NCBI GenBank assembly: GCA_023416175.1
Contig: JAEZIE010000300.1
Span: 1-10,114 of the forward strand
Origin: Bacillota bacterium
Lineage (GTDB): Bacteria > Bacillota > Clostridia > Christensenellales > CAG-138
Direction: 5' to 3'
DNA: 10,114 nucleotides
Part shown: one piece after another, positions 1 to 6,767 of the stretch
Layout of the letters: each line of letters begins with the position of its first letter
Numbering within the stretch: the first letter of the stretch is position 1
Program-made: the position numbers and the translations under genes
The notes under the pieces: generated by a model
What the model saw: the letters and a program-made list of their open reading frames with translations, nothing else
What the model was told of the DNA's origin: nothing
The model's database searches: none

Positions 1-420
1 ATACTCTACATAGTTTTTAAAATTGTCCAAAATCGCCTGCCATCCTGTTTGCTGCTGTTCAACAGAAAAAGTCGTCTCGGCCTCAAAGGTTTCAATGATC
101 CTGGTCCTGTTCTCCTGGGGTATAAAAGTGATTCTGACTCTTCGATTATCGCCTAAAGTATAGGAAATCACCTGATGCAATTCTACTTCGTCATATATCC
201 CATTAAAATCAAATCCATAGCTTCCATCTTTTGCCTCCATACGCGATAGAAACTTTCCACCAACCCTTAAATCGTTCTCCGAAAACGGCGTGTGCCAATC
301 TTCTGAAGCATTGTTCCAGTTTGTTATATGTTTTGGCTCTGTCCAGCAGGTCCATACTTTTTCTACAGGGGCATTCACCGTGGTTTCTACCGTTATCTTC
401 ATAGCATTTCTTGCTTCCAT
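1..420 (-). CDS. SRPBCC / AHSA1-like domain protein (3' end cut by window edge)
   Basis: This minus-strand frame is open from ATG 420 to the left edge, giving 140 residues and no stop, so the C-terminus is missing. The protein resembles the START/SRPBCC family of the AHSA1 (activator of Hsp90 ATPase homologue 1-like) type: an N-terminal strand (residues 7-17, MKITVETTVNA), the VWTCWTEPKHITNWN segment (22-36), VGGKF (53-57), a run of beta strands, and a C-terminal helix starting at GWQAILDNFKNYVE (126-139). These proteins form a helix-grip cavity that binds small hydrophobic ligands, but the ligand is unknown here. Most members are about 140-165 residues, so little is lost. AAAGGG lies about 8 nt upstream of ATG 420. 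An in-frame ATG at 402 (MKITVE) is an alternative start and matches the usual N-terminus of the family. The family call is secure; the role is not known. Confidence 0.85.
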   Translation of the reverse strand, partial: MEARNAMKITVETTVNAPVEKVWTCWTEPKHITNWNNASEDWHTPFSENDLRVGGKFLSRMEAKDGSYGFDFNGIYDEVELHQVISYTLGDNRRVRITFIPQENRTRIIETFEAETTFSVEQQQTGWQAILDNFKNYVEY

Positions 421-533
421 TTTCGGTACCCTTTCTATAAATCAAATAGTGTATTCGAATCTAGTACGTGTTATTTTATTAATACCACGGACCTGATTGC
501 AGAAACATATCCCATTTTGCAACACAGGATCAT

Positions 534-588
534 CACGCTGGAGGAAAGCAGCGTGGGATAGTGGGGGAACCTGTGCGAAAGCATCCAC
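534..588 (+). other. Possible structured leader upstream of the ICMT-like gene
   Basis: Two adjacent foldable elements lie before the gene at 617. The first is a perfect 7-bp stem, CACGCTG (534-540) with CAGCGTG (549-555), closed by the 8-nt purine loop GAGGAAAG. The second is GTGG (561-564) with CCAC (585-588), enclosing a TGC-GAAA-GCA hairpin (574-583) with a GNRA tetraloop. I do not recognise a known riboswitch class. The structure could act in the mRNA of the downstream gene, or on the other strand ahead of the SRPBCC gene, or it could be chance. Confidence 0.3.
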
Positions 589-616
589 GCCAAACAAAGA
601 AGGGAGGATTGGGACT

Positions 617-1195
617 ATGCCCGTACAAAGCGGCTTGAGTGTATTTGCGCTGGTTTTACTTTTTGTCCTGCTGGGCTCAAGGGCGCTTACCCTAAACAAA
701 AAGGGCATCAAAGCGATCGTGTTCGGGGAAACGGACAAAAGCGATTTTTTGCTTTTGCCGATATTCCTGCTGTTCGTTTATACCGTCGTCGCCCGCGTAT
801 TCGGCCTTCCCATACCAATCGTCCTGGCAAGTCCATTTTGGATCAGTGCAGGTATAGGTTGGGTTGGCCTTATGCTCTGCCTAGCTGCGCTCACCGGATT
901 TGCAGTGACGCTCAAGTCCTTTGGGGACTCCTTTCGTGTGGGCATCGACGAAAAGAACCCGGATAAGCTTGTGACATCCGGCGTATTTTCTTGGAGCCGG
1001 AACCCAATCTATGTTTGCTTTCTTCTGTTCTTTTTGGGCATGTTCCTGGTGCATCCCAATATACTGCTTGCCTGTGTTCTGGCGTTGCTCGCGCTGGCCA
1101 TCCACCGGCAGATACTACGGGAGGAAGCGTTCTTAAGCGTTCACTATGGCAAAGAATACGAGGATTACCGAAAGCGGGTCCGGCGATATCTATAG
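617..1195 (+). CDS. Isoprenylcysteine carboxyl methyltransferase (ICMT/PEMT)-like membrane protein
   Basis: This 192-residue integral membrane protein belongs to the ICMT/phospholipid methyltransferase-like family, which uses S-adenosylmethionine to methylate lipid-linked or other membrane-embedded substrates. Hydrophobic segments lie at about residues 8-24, 44-63, 72-98 and 132-163. The family signature is in the C-terminal half: LVTSGVFSWSRNPIYV (118-133), which carries the conserved R-N/H-P, then an E-E pair (169-170) and the YGKEYEDYRKRVRRYL tail (177-192), both typical of the SAM-binding end. ATG 617 was chosen because GGGAGG (601-606) sits 10 nt upstream. The frame stays open back to 497, but that stretch has no ribosome site and a composition unlike a membrane protein. 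Bacterial members act on varied or unknown substrates and bacteria mostly lack prenylated proteins, so the name describes the fold rather than a proven reaction. The gene stands alone. Confidence 0.85.
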   Translation: MPVQSGLSVFALVLLFVLLGSRALTLNKKGIKAIVFGETDKSDFLLLPIFLLFVYTVVARVFGLPIPIVLASPFWISAGIGWVGLMLCLAALTGFAVTLKSFGDSFRVGIDEKNPDKLVTSGVFSWSRNPIYVCFLLFFLGMFLVHPNILLACVLALLALAIHRQILREEAFLSVHYGKEYEDYRKRVRRYL

Positions 1196-1208
1196 GCGAG
1201 GGATCGGA

Positions 1209-1376
1209 ATGGATATCATCATTCGGAATTTCTTCGCGAGCCCGATGGTTGAGAAGATACAAATCCATTCGTCTTGCATCACTTCCTGCTAAATACAATG
1301 GAAAAAAACAGGGGGGCAGGATGTGAATGAGCAGCCCGTTTGTAAACTGCCGCTGCCTTACGCCTACGCTCTTTAG
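1209..1376 (+). pseudogene. Possible decayed fragment; 3' part resembles the start of Fe/Mn superoxide dismutase
   Basis: One frame from ATG 1209 is broken by a TAA at 1275-1277 and a TAG at 1374-1376. After the first stop it reads through a G-rich site (GGGGGG, 1311-1316) into a GTG at 1323 and encodes VNEQPVCKLPLPYAYAL. From memory, Fe/Mn superoxide dismutases begin with a closely similar PLPYAYDALEP segment. Here the D is absent and the codon where E is expected is TAG, followed by a proline codon, after which similarity ends. A terminator starts at the stop codon. This may be the truncated 5' end of a lost sod gene. It may also be a 17-residue leader peptide or chance. The 22-codon ORF at 1209-1277 matches nothing I know. 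Confidence 0.25.
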
Positions 1377-1400
1377 CCCTGCGCAAAGCGGGGCCTTTTA
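1376..1400 (+). terminator. Intrinsic terminator
   Basis: GCCCTGC (1376-1382) pairs with GCGGGGC (1388-1394) over a GCAAA loop, with one G-U pair, followed by C and TTTT (1396-1399). It closes the ICMT-like unit (or the short frame that ends at 1376) and separates it from the gene at 1470. Confidence 0.75.
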
Positions 1401-1409
1401 TATGCCCAA

Positions 1410-1430
1410 AGCCCTAATATCATGAGGGCT
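1410..1430. promoter_or_regulatory. Inverted repeat upstream of the helical-protein gene
   Basis: AGCCCT (1410-1415) and AGGGCT (1425-1430) are perfect inverted arms around a 9-nt A/T-rich centre. No T-run follows, so this is not a terminator. It lies just before a TATACT (1435-1440) that could be a -10 element, although no matching -35 was found. It could be an operator or a small mRNA hairpin. Confidence 0.3.
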
Positions 1431-1469
1431 CACATATACTGCAATAGCCTAATAAAGGGGGACCGCGTT

Positions 1470-2033
1470 ATGTCCATGTGGCAGACCGCTAGAACGCAAT
1501 ACCTGCTCAACCAGGTGGCGCTTTCCAACAGTATCCGCAGGATTATGGTGAGCAATAACCAATGGATTCGGGCGCTTATTTTTAGCATTCTATATGGGCG
1601 AGTGGATCAGCAGGCGATAGAACAGCGCCTTGTGCAAAATGCGAATGAGCTTGGGATGCTGTTTGCCCAGTTCTATGGCCAGGAAACGGGAAATAGGGTA
1701 CGGGACAATTACCTGACGTATCTACAGAACCTGGGGAAAATGATTGAAGCATACCGGGATAATGATTTATCGGCAGTCGCGACTCAAAGGAAGAGGCTCA
1801 ATCAAAACGCGAATAGCTTTGTGCAGTTGCTTTCAGGAATTAACCGGCATTGGGACCTTGCTGCGCTGGAGGCATTGATTGCCGAGCTTGTGAATCTCGC
1901 GGAAAGCCAGATCTTGCGGATAATGAGCGGTGAGTTTACCCAGAGCATTCAGGAATACGATGAATTTATGAACCAGGCATACCGGCTGTCGGATGAACTC
2001 ACTACCGGAATGCTCAGACAATTTCAAGTGTAA
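1470..2033 (+). CDS. Helical protein of unknown function (family often labelled 'acetylglutamate kinase' in Firmicutes)
   Basis: A 187-residue soluble, almost wholly alpha-helical protein with no signal peptide or membrane span. Features that recall a Firmicute family, often misnamed acetylglutamate kinase, are an N-terminal helix with RRIMVSNNQWIRALI (24-38), a central QNANELGMLFAQFYGQE (56-72), a QNANSF segment (112-117) followed by W128, and a C-terminal stretch ending SDELTTGMLRQF (174-185). No amino-acid-kinase glycine loops are present, so a kinase activity is not supported. The repeated QNAN motif near 56 and 112 suggests an internally duplicated helical bundle. ATG 1470 has GGGGG (1457-1461) 8 nt upstream; an in-frame ATG at 1422 lacks a site, and ATG 1476 (MWQTART) is possible. 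The gene lies between two terminators and so is probably a single unit. The recognition is from memory and moderate. Confidence 0.75.
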   Translation: MSMWQTARTQYLLNQVALSNSIRRIMVSNNQWIRALIFSILYGRVDQQAIEQRLVQNANELGMLFAQFYGQETGNRVRDNYLTYLQNLGKMIEAYRDNDLSAVATQRKRLNQNANSFVQLLSGINRHWDLAALEALIAELVNLAESQILRIMSGEFTQSIQEYDEFMNQAYRLSDELTTGMLRQFQV

Positions 2034-2068
2034 AAAGAAAGTGCCACCCATGAGGTGGCGCTTCCTTT
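2032..2068. terminator. Bidirectional intrinsic terminator
   Basis: A 10-bp stem, AAGTGCCACC (2039-2048) with GGTGGCGCTT (2054-2063) and one G-U pair, has a 5-nt loop. On the minus strand it is followed by T-C-TTTTT (2038 to 2032), a good U-tract for the ABC permease transcript. On the plus strand it is followed by CCTTT, so it can also stop the gene ending at 2033. It serves two convergent units. Confidence 0.8.
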
Positions 2069-2112
2069 CATTATCACTGATTCAGCTAGCGATCGGGAAT
2101 TCTTGTAGAGTA

Positions 2113-3642
2113 TTATTCTCCCACAAGATCGCGCTGAGAAAAGCGTTTTACGCCCAGTGCCAGGAGTATGGCGCTTAATAATACCATCACAACGATGGGC
2201 AGGAACGATACCGTAATTCCGGGGTAAACCCAGGAAAACGGGGAGAATGCAAACAGCCCGTTACCCACCAGCCGCATTTCCCACAGGAACTCCAAAACGA
2301 GAAGTCCGAAAAACAATCCCCAGCTCACCGGCGCCGCCGCACGGGGAGCGATACAATAGAAGAATGCCGAAACGGACGCGATCAATAAAACCGCGGGCAA
2401 ACGTGAAATTGCGGATGCGAAATCGCCGGTACAAGCGCCAAACACCGCGATGGCCGCGGCGGTCCCCAAAAAAGCGATACATACATGCCCCAGCGCGTAC
2501 CGGACGCGGGAAGCCGCGCTGGATAATACCAGTTCGGTCCGGGCAAGGGCTTCTTCTTCCCGCATGCGCAAAATCGCCATAACGGCATACGCGGTGAGGA
2601 CTTGCGCCAGGATATAACTGATAAGCGCAAGAAACGCATTTCCGGCCCCGCCCAGCGCTTTCGATAATTCCGGCAAAAACGCCGTGCCGCCCAGCATGTT
2701 GTTGATGCTTGGTTTGAGCGAGGCGATCACAGCCCCCATCAGGGCATATGCAATCACCCAAACAAACAGCATACCCTTTTGCAGCCGCCAAGCAAGCGCG
2801 AACGGATTTTTGAAACTCCTTCCCGCCCGCGCCCTGCTTCTCCGTTCCCTGATATAGCTGCCGCCCATATCCCGTCTGCCGGACAAGGTATATGCAATAT
2901 ACGTCAGCAGCGCAGCGGTAAGAATTGCAAACGGAAACAGCAGGAAATTCTCCCCGGCATAGGGCTGCGCATAGGCGCACCAGCCAAAGGGCGTAAAGAG
3001 CAGCAGGCTTTCGTTTCCAACGGAGTTTGCGATCATCTGCCATACCAGAAAAAATGCTCCCGCGCCCAACGCCAGGCCACGAGCCAGGCGCGTATTGGGC
3101 GCGATTTGAGCCGTGATTGCGGCTATTACCGAGAATGTGCAGTTCGTTAGCGCCGTAGATAATCCAGCTGTGAACGAACCCGACGCGGGAAAACCGACCG
3201 CCAGAAACCCCAAAGCCAGAGCCAGGCCGCCCAGTACATTTGCTCCTAACACTTTAATCAGCGCGGCGGTCAGCGGGGCTTTGATGCCTACGGCCCCTCC
3301 ACGCAGTAGCTCCAGCCTGCCCTGTTCCTCATCCTTTCGCGTATTGCTCAATACAAGGACGATGCTCAATATGGAGGAAAAGATCGCCGTCGAAGTCCGG
3401 ATGCGCCAGACCGTTGCGCCTTCGATGGTGTTCGAGGCAATGGAACCGAGCAGCGCATTCCCCTGGTTTTCCGCGATATAATCAGTAAGCTGTTCCGGCG
3501 TCTGCAGCAGAGCGATATTGGACGCCGCCGACGCATAGGCGAACAGGAACGGCAATAAAATGAGCAAAAGCGTAATGACCCTGTTGGTACGAAGATAGAG
3601 CCTTAACAGCCTGCCCGTCGCCGCATACGCGCTTTTTTTCAT
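2113..3642 (-). CDS. ABC-2 type exporter permease, polyketide-antibiotic exporter-like
   Basis: A 509-residue membrane protein forming the channel part of an ABC exporter. It has about twelve hydrophobic segments in two halves. The first half starts with VITLLLILLPFLFAYASA (23-40) after a basic N-terminus. A cytoplasmic stretch near 270-290, rich in arginine (RERRSRARAGRSFKNP), links it to a second half of similar design. Size, two-half layout and partner genes match the family annotated as exporters of polyketide antibiotics (COG3559-like), which occurs in TetR-ATPase-permease cassettes. Its ATG overlaps the ATPase gene by 4 bp (3639-3642), which implies translational coupling and a complex of the two proteins. 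It is the last gene of the operon and a terminator follows about 50 nt on. The substrate cannot be told from sequence: an antibiotic, bile-type or other amphipathic compound are all possible. Confidence 0.85.
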   Translation of the reverse strand: MKKSAYAATGRLLRLYLRTNRVITLLLILLPFLFAYASAASNIALLQTPEQLTDYIAENQGNALLGSIASNTIEGATVWRIRTSTAIFSSILSIVLVLSNTRKDEEQGRLELLRGGAVGIKAPLTAALIKVLGANVLGGLALALGFLAVGFPASGSFTAGLSTALTNCTFSVIAAITAQIAPNTRLARGLALGAGAFFLVWQMIANSVGNESLLLFTPFGWCAYAQPYAGENFLLFPFAILTAALLTYIAYTLSGRRDMGGSYIRERRSRARAGRSFKNPFALAWRLQKGMLFVWVIAYALMGAVIASLKPSINNMLGGTAFLPELSKALGGAGNAFLALISYILAQVLTAYAVMAILRMREEEALARTELVLSSAASRVRYALGHVCIAFLGTAAAIAVFGACTGDFASAISRLPAVLLIASVSAFFYCIAPRAAAPVSWGLFFGLLVLEFLWEMRLVGNGLFAFSPFSWVYPGITVSFLPIVVMVLLSAILLALGVKRFSQRDLVGE

Positions 3643-4532
3643 TTCGTATCACCGTCCATTGCATAGTAATGCAAAAAGAGATCCTCGAGCTCGGGTGGCG
3701 CGCAGTGGAGCGAAGACAGTTCAAATTTCGTCAGTTCCGCTAAAGCCCTGTTCAGGTTGGCGGCAGCAACGCTGAAGCTGATGCTGTTCCCGCTGCGCTT
3801 TAGCCCGTAAACCTCGGGTAGCTGTATTCCATTTAACGGGTGGGCGCATTCCGCATGAACCATGAGTTGGGAGAACTGCTGTAAATCGCTTAATCTTCCG
3901 GATTCCACGATAATCCCTTCCTTAATAATGGTGACGCGGTCGCACAGTTTTTCGACCTCGGCTAAAATATGGCTTGAAAGGAACACCGTCTTGCCCGCCG
4001 CTGTGAGTTCCCTTACGCATTGCTGGAATGTTGCCTCCATCAGCGGATCAAGGCCAGAGGTCGGTTCGTCGAATATGTAAAGCTCCACATCCGAAACAAG
4101 CGCCGCAATCAACCCAACTTTCTGCCGGTTGCCTTTGGAATAGCTGCGGCACTTTTTGCTTGGGTCAAACTGGAACCGCTCCAATAGTTCATTTCGCCGT
4201 TTTGCGTCGACTTTTCCGCGCATGCGGGACAGAAGGTCGATCACTTCGCCGCCGCTCAAATTCGGCCAGGGGTTGATTTCGCTGGGCACATAGGCGATAC
4301 GCCTGTGCAGTTCCACACAGTCCGCAAACGGGTCACGATTTAATACCGCAACTTCTCCGGAATCTTTTTTGAGCATGCCCATGAGAATTCGGATGGTGGT
4401 TGATTTTCCGGCCCCGTTCATGCCGATAAACCCGTGTACTTCACCCTGGGTGACCAAGAGATCGATACCGCGCAGCGCCTGCGTCTTCCCGTAAGACTTC
4501 GTCAGTCCCTTGATTTCTATGACGCCCATCAT
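3639..4532 (-). CDS. ABC exporter ATP-binding protein
   Basis: A 297-residue nucleotide-binding subunit that should power the permease encoded next to it. Visible motifs are Walker A GMNGAGKST (37-45), the ABC signature in the variant form YSKGNRQKV (131-139, in place of LSGGQ), Walker B LYIFDEPT (151-158), D-loop SGLD (159-162) and the H-loop histidine H188 in SSHIL. The region after about 220 is a C-terminal extension of the kind common in drug-type ABC-2 ATPases. The signature change from SGG to SKGN is usual in this subfamily (SxGxxQK). Two ATGs lie in tandem (4532 and 4529). AGGAGG is 5 nt from the first and 8 nt from the second, so the second may be used. The gene starts 9 nt after the tetR stop and overlaps the permease gene by 4 nt, so all three are probably co-transcribed. 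Confidence 0.93.
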   Translation of the reverse strand: MMGVIEIKGLTKSYGKTQALRGIDLLVTQGEVHGFIGMNGAGKSTTIRILMGMLKKDSGEVAVLNRDPFADCVELHRRIAYVPSEINPWPNLSGGEVIDLLSRMRGKVDAKRRNELLERFQFDPSKKCRSYSKGNRQKVGLIAALVSDVELYIFDEPTSGLDPLMEATFQQCVRELTAAGKTVFLSSHILAEVEKLCDRVTIIKEGIIVESGRLSDLQQFSQLMVHAECAHPLNGIQLPEVYGLKRSGNSISFSVAAANLNRALAELTKFELSSLHCAPPELEDLFLHYYAMDGDTK

Positions 4533-4541
4533 TCACCCCTC

Positions 4542-5174
4542 CTATTTATAGAAGCTCGTTCTGAAAAGCTTGATATACCGTTCCAGATCCTGCAAATATC
4601 GGTCGTAGTCCGCGCAATAGTCGGTTGTGGATTTTGCCGGGTTCGCTTCGTCGAGCGCATAGTTTCTCATGGTGAAAACGATCACGCTGATTGCCGCGTC
4701 AACGTCAATGTCCTCCCGAAACAAACTGCGGTCTATATCATAGAACACTCGGGGAGTGACTTCGTTCGTGAGTTTGTTCTGAAATGCCTTGATATTTTCT
4801 GTGACCTCCTCATGATCGGGAAAGGAAGCGCGGGATATAAAATCAAATATCTTGGGGTGCTTGTGCATCAGATCCATCTTTAACAGCAGAATCTGCTTCA
4901 AACGGTCCAGGATATCCCGGTTGTTAAGATTGATAAGATCATAAAACTCCGCTATCACGGTTTGCATGGCATACTCATACGCATACAGGAACAGCTCTTT
5001 CTTTGAGCCGAAGTAATGGAACAGAAGCCCTTTTGATACCCCGGCGGATTTTACAATCGCATCTGTGGACGCTTTTTCATACCCGTTTGTAAATTCATCC
5101 ATCGCTGCGTTTAAAATGGCGGTACGCTTTGAGTAGTCGGAATCGGAATCGTTGCTGCTTTTCCTTCGGGGCAT
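4542..5174 (-). CDS. TetR/AcrR-family repressor of the ABC exporter operon
   Basis: A 210-residue regulator. The N-terminal DNA-binding domain starts with RTAILNAAMDEFTNGYEKAS (17-36) and has the helix-turn-helix at about 37-58, with TDAIVKSAGVSKGLLFHYFG typical of TetR proteins. The remaining 150 residues form the helical ligand and dimer domain, which is not conserved enough to name a ligand. The start has GGAGG 7 nt upstream. The gene is first in the operon with the ABC ATPase and permease. Its promoter is overlapped by two palindromes with TTGAC/GTCAA arms, so it most likely represses its own operon until a ligand, perhaps a pump substrate, releases it. The N-terminus (residues 3-17) is unusually rich in Ser, Asp and Lys. 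Family call is firm; autoregulation is inferred. Confidence 0.93.
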   Translation of the reverse strand: MPRRKSSNDSDSDYSKRTAILNAAMDEFTNGYEKASTDAIVKSAGVSKGLLFHYFGSKKELFLYAYEYAMQTVIAEFYDLINLNNRDILDRLKQILLLKMDLMHKHPKIFDFISRASFPDHEEVTENIKAFQNKLTNEVTPRVFYDIDRSLFREDIDVDAAISVIVFTMRNYALDEANPAKSTTDYCADYDRYLQDLERYIKLFRTSFYK

Positions 5175-5190
5175 GATCCATCCTCCATGC

Positions 5191-5205
5191 TGACTATTTC
5201 GGTCA
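5191..5205. promoter_or_regulatory. Operator 1 of the tetR-ABC operon
   Basis: The palindrome TGAC-TATTTCG-GTCA (15 bp, centre 5198) matches the arms of operator 2. It covers the predicted transcription start of the minus-strand operon, about 16 nt before the tetR ribosome site. Its centre is 33 bp from that of operator 2, close to three helical turns, so both could be bound on the same face of the DNA. Confidence 0.7.
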
Positions 5206-5210
5206 ATGCA

Positions 5211-5239
5211 ATCATAGCACCATTGACTAAAACGGTCAA
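5211..5239 (-). promoter_or_regulatory. Sigma-A promoter of the tetR-ABC operon
   Basis: On the minus strand, TTGACC (-35, 5239-5234) and TATGAT (-10, 5216-5211) are 17 bp apart, close to consensus. The predicted start is near 5204, giving a leader of about 30 nt before the tetR ATG at 5174. The -35 lies inside operator 2 and the start point inside operator 1. Confidence 0.8.
5223..5239. promoter_or_regulatory. Operator 2 of the tetR-ABC operon
   Basis: The perfect 5-bp arms TTGAC (5223-5227) and GTCAA (5235-5239) flank TAAAACG, making a 17-bp dyad. The right arm doubles as part of the -35 box, so bound TetR would block RNA polymerase. Together with operator 1 it gives a consensus of about TTGACYrwwwyrGTCAA. 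Confidence 0.7.
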
Positions 5240-5321
5240 TGATGCTGGAGATGGTTTGTATTGCTTATTTTTCCGTAAACACAATCAAATAGGACCCAGT
5301 TAGAAAGGATGCACGATCCGT

Positions 5322-6539
5322 TTATTGTATTCTGTTTTTCCCGTCCATTTCCCAAAGCGGCAGCCCCAAAAGCTCCGCCGCAAGGGGGCAGATATCTACT
5401 ACGCAGCCGCCCGAAAGCGTTTCGCCTTTTGCAATGCCCGGCCCCGCCGCAAAGTAGAAGGGCCGGTATCCCTCGGCCTTTAAGGCGTAGCCGTGCTGGC
5501 CCAAATGGAATTTACCAAAGCAGTAGCCTTCTTTGGCTTCAATGCCGCAAAAGAAAGAGCCTGAAAATCCTCCCAGGTGCATCTCTTCCTGGGTAAGCAG
5601 CCGTTCGGCATATGGCTCTTTGAGTAGTTTGGCTATCACAGCTTCCAAGTCTTTTTGCTTTTCGGGTCGATACAGCCTACAAAACGCCGAGCCGCCCGCA
5701 TTGTGGAAAAAGGCGTCAAAATCGCCGGGCGCATTTGCTGGCTCGCGGATGAGGCCGTATTGCTTCAACGCGTCGTTTGGATCTATGGCGGTATGCACGG
5801 GCAGGCAGCCGTGGTCGCTGAATACGATAACACCCCACTCTTCAGGCTGAAACAGCGTTTCCATCGCCTGCGTCAGCTTACCCAAACGCTCGTCAAGGCG
5901 GATGAGCGCTTCTTTTACTTCCCGGCTATTCGGGCCGAATTCGTGTTTGTTGGTATCCACGTCCAGCAGATGCAGCAAAAGCAGATTGGGTCGTTTACGT
6001 CGCAGGGTGTCGATGGCGCAGGCGGTGGTCAGGTCGTCCAATCCTGCAACGCCGTGCCGTTTTTTATGTTTCATATTGCGAATCGCGTACCCGATCAGGT
6101 AGGGCGCGTTGCCTTTTAACATGCGCCGCGCGCGCCGGATGAGCGGCATGTGCCCCGGAATTTCCGGTATGTTGTAGCGGATGTCCGGCGAACCTTCCGT
6201 CACCGGATACAAAATGGAGCATACGGTAAAACCCGCTTGCGCGGCCTTTTGATAGAGGGTAGGTGCGCGCAGCAGCTTAGCCTCTGTGTTCCAATCCGGG
6301 TGCGCTTTACCAGGCTGTGTCTTGAGGTTGTCAATAAGCCCATGCTGATTTGGGTATACGCCGGTGATGATGGAGCTGTGTATGGGATAGGTATTGGTGA
6401 CGAATGTGGGAGCGACGTGCTCCACCAATGTCCCGCGTTTCGTGAGCGCGCCAAAGTTGGGCAGCGTCTTTAAAAACGCAACATTCTCATTATCCACTGC
6501 GTCCAAAGATATCATGGCCAGGTGTCTTACATGCTGCAT
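5322..6539 (-). CDS. Alkaline phosphatase superfamily phosphodiesterase / nucleotide pyrophosphatase-like protein
   Basis: A 405-residue protein of the type I phosphodiesterase branch of the alkaline phosphatase superfamily, which uses two metal ions (usually zinc) and a threonine nucleophile to hydrolyse phosphate mono- or diesters. Probable active-site residues are D13 (MISLDAVD), nucleophile T50 in TNTYPIHSSIITG, D195 and H199 in DVDTNKHEFGP, D242 and H243 in FSDHG, and H349 in LGQHGYA. The full set suggests an active enzyme. No signal peptide is seen, so it should act in the cytoplasm, unlike many secreted relatives. ATG 6539 was preferred over the in-frame GTG at 6545 because AAGGAG lies 9 nt before the ATG but only 3 nt before the GTG. 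It has its own promoter and 148 nt separate it from tetR downstream. Substrate unknown; nucleotides or phosphonates are possible. Confidence 0.88.
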   Translation of the reverse strand: MQHVRHLAMISLDAVDNENVAFLKTLPNFGALTKRGTLVEHVAPTFVTNTYPIHSSIITGVYPNQHGLIDNLKTQPGKAHPDWNTEAKLLRAPTLYQKAAQAGFTVCSILYPVTEGSPDIRYNIPEIPGHMPLIRRARRMLKGNAPYLIGYAIRNMKHKKRHGVAGLDDLTTACAIDTLRRKRPNLLLLHLLDVDTNKHEFGPNSREVKEALIRLDERLGKLTQAMETLFQPEEWGVIVFSDHGCLPVHTAIDPNDALKQYGLIREPANAPGDFDAFFHNAGGSAFCRLYRPEKQKDLEAVIAKLLKEPYAERLLTQEEMHLGGFSGSFFCGIEAKEGYCFGKFHLGQHGYALKAEGYRPFYFAAGPGIAKGETLSGGCVVDICPLAAELLGLPLWEMDGKNRIQ

Positions 6540-6563
6540 GCCCACCCGCTCCTTTCGAGAGGC

Positions 6564-6580
6564 GCAAATTGAAAATTTGC
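6564..6580. promoter_or_regulatory. Perfect inverted repeat in the leader of the phosphodiesterase gene
   Basis: GCAAATT (6564-6570) and AATTTGC (6574-6580) are perfect 7-bp arms around a 3-nt centre. It lies between the predicted transcription start near 6586 and the ribosome site. It may be a regulator site or a 5' hairpin on the mRNA. Confidence 0.4.
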
Positions 6581-6592
6581 CCTTACCATTCT

Positions 6593-6621
6593 ATTATAGG
6601 TAATTATAGTTTCGTGTGCAA
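6593..6621 (-). promoter_or_regulatory. Probable promoter of the phosphodiesterase gene
   Basis: On the minus strand a perfect TATAAT (6598-6593) lies 17 bp after TTGCAC (6621-6616). The -35 is weak (3 of 6). A second TATAAT overlaps the spacer (6608-6603). The predicted start is near 6586, leaving a leader of about 45 nt. Confidence 0.5.
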
Positions 6622-6767
6622 ATCTGCTTCATAAATTCGATATAAGTAGCATTTAGAATCTTACAGACGAAAAAACCCAAAACCTCTTTAGAAGTCGGAA
6701 TGGAATTACCAGAATATTCCTAAGCTTTTGCGAGCAAAACTCATGTCAACGTTATAACTATCACACA

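Noticed and set aside
497..616. Upstream 40-codon extension of the ICMT-like gene
   Set aside because: No ribosome site precedes 497, the residues are not membrane-like, and the stretch contains the hairpin segment. ATG 617 has a good site.
2261..3043. Second long minus-strand open frame (260 codons) within the permease gene
   Set aside because: It is out of frame with a well-supported membrane protein, rich in Cys and Arg, with no family resemblance.
5655..6119. Plus-strand open frame of 154 codons opposite the phosphodiesterase gene
   Set aside because: It is a shadow of a gene with intact catalytic motifs and has no initiation signals.
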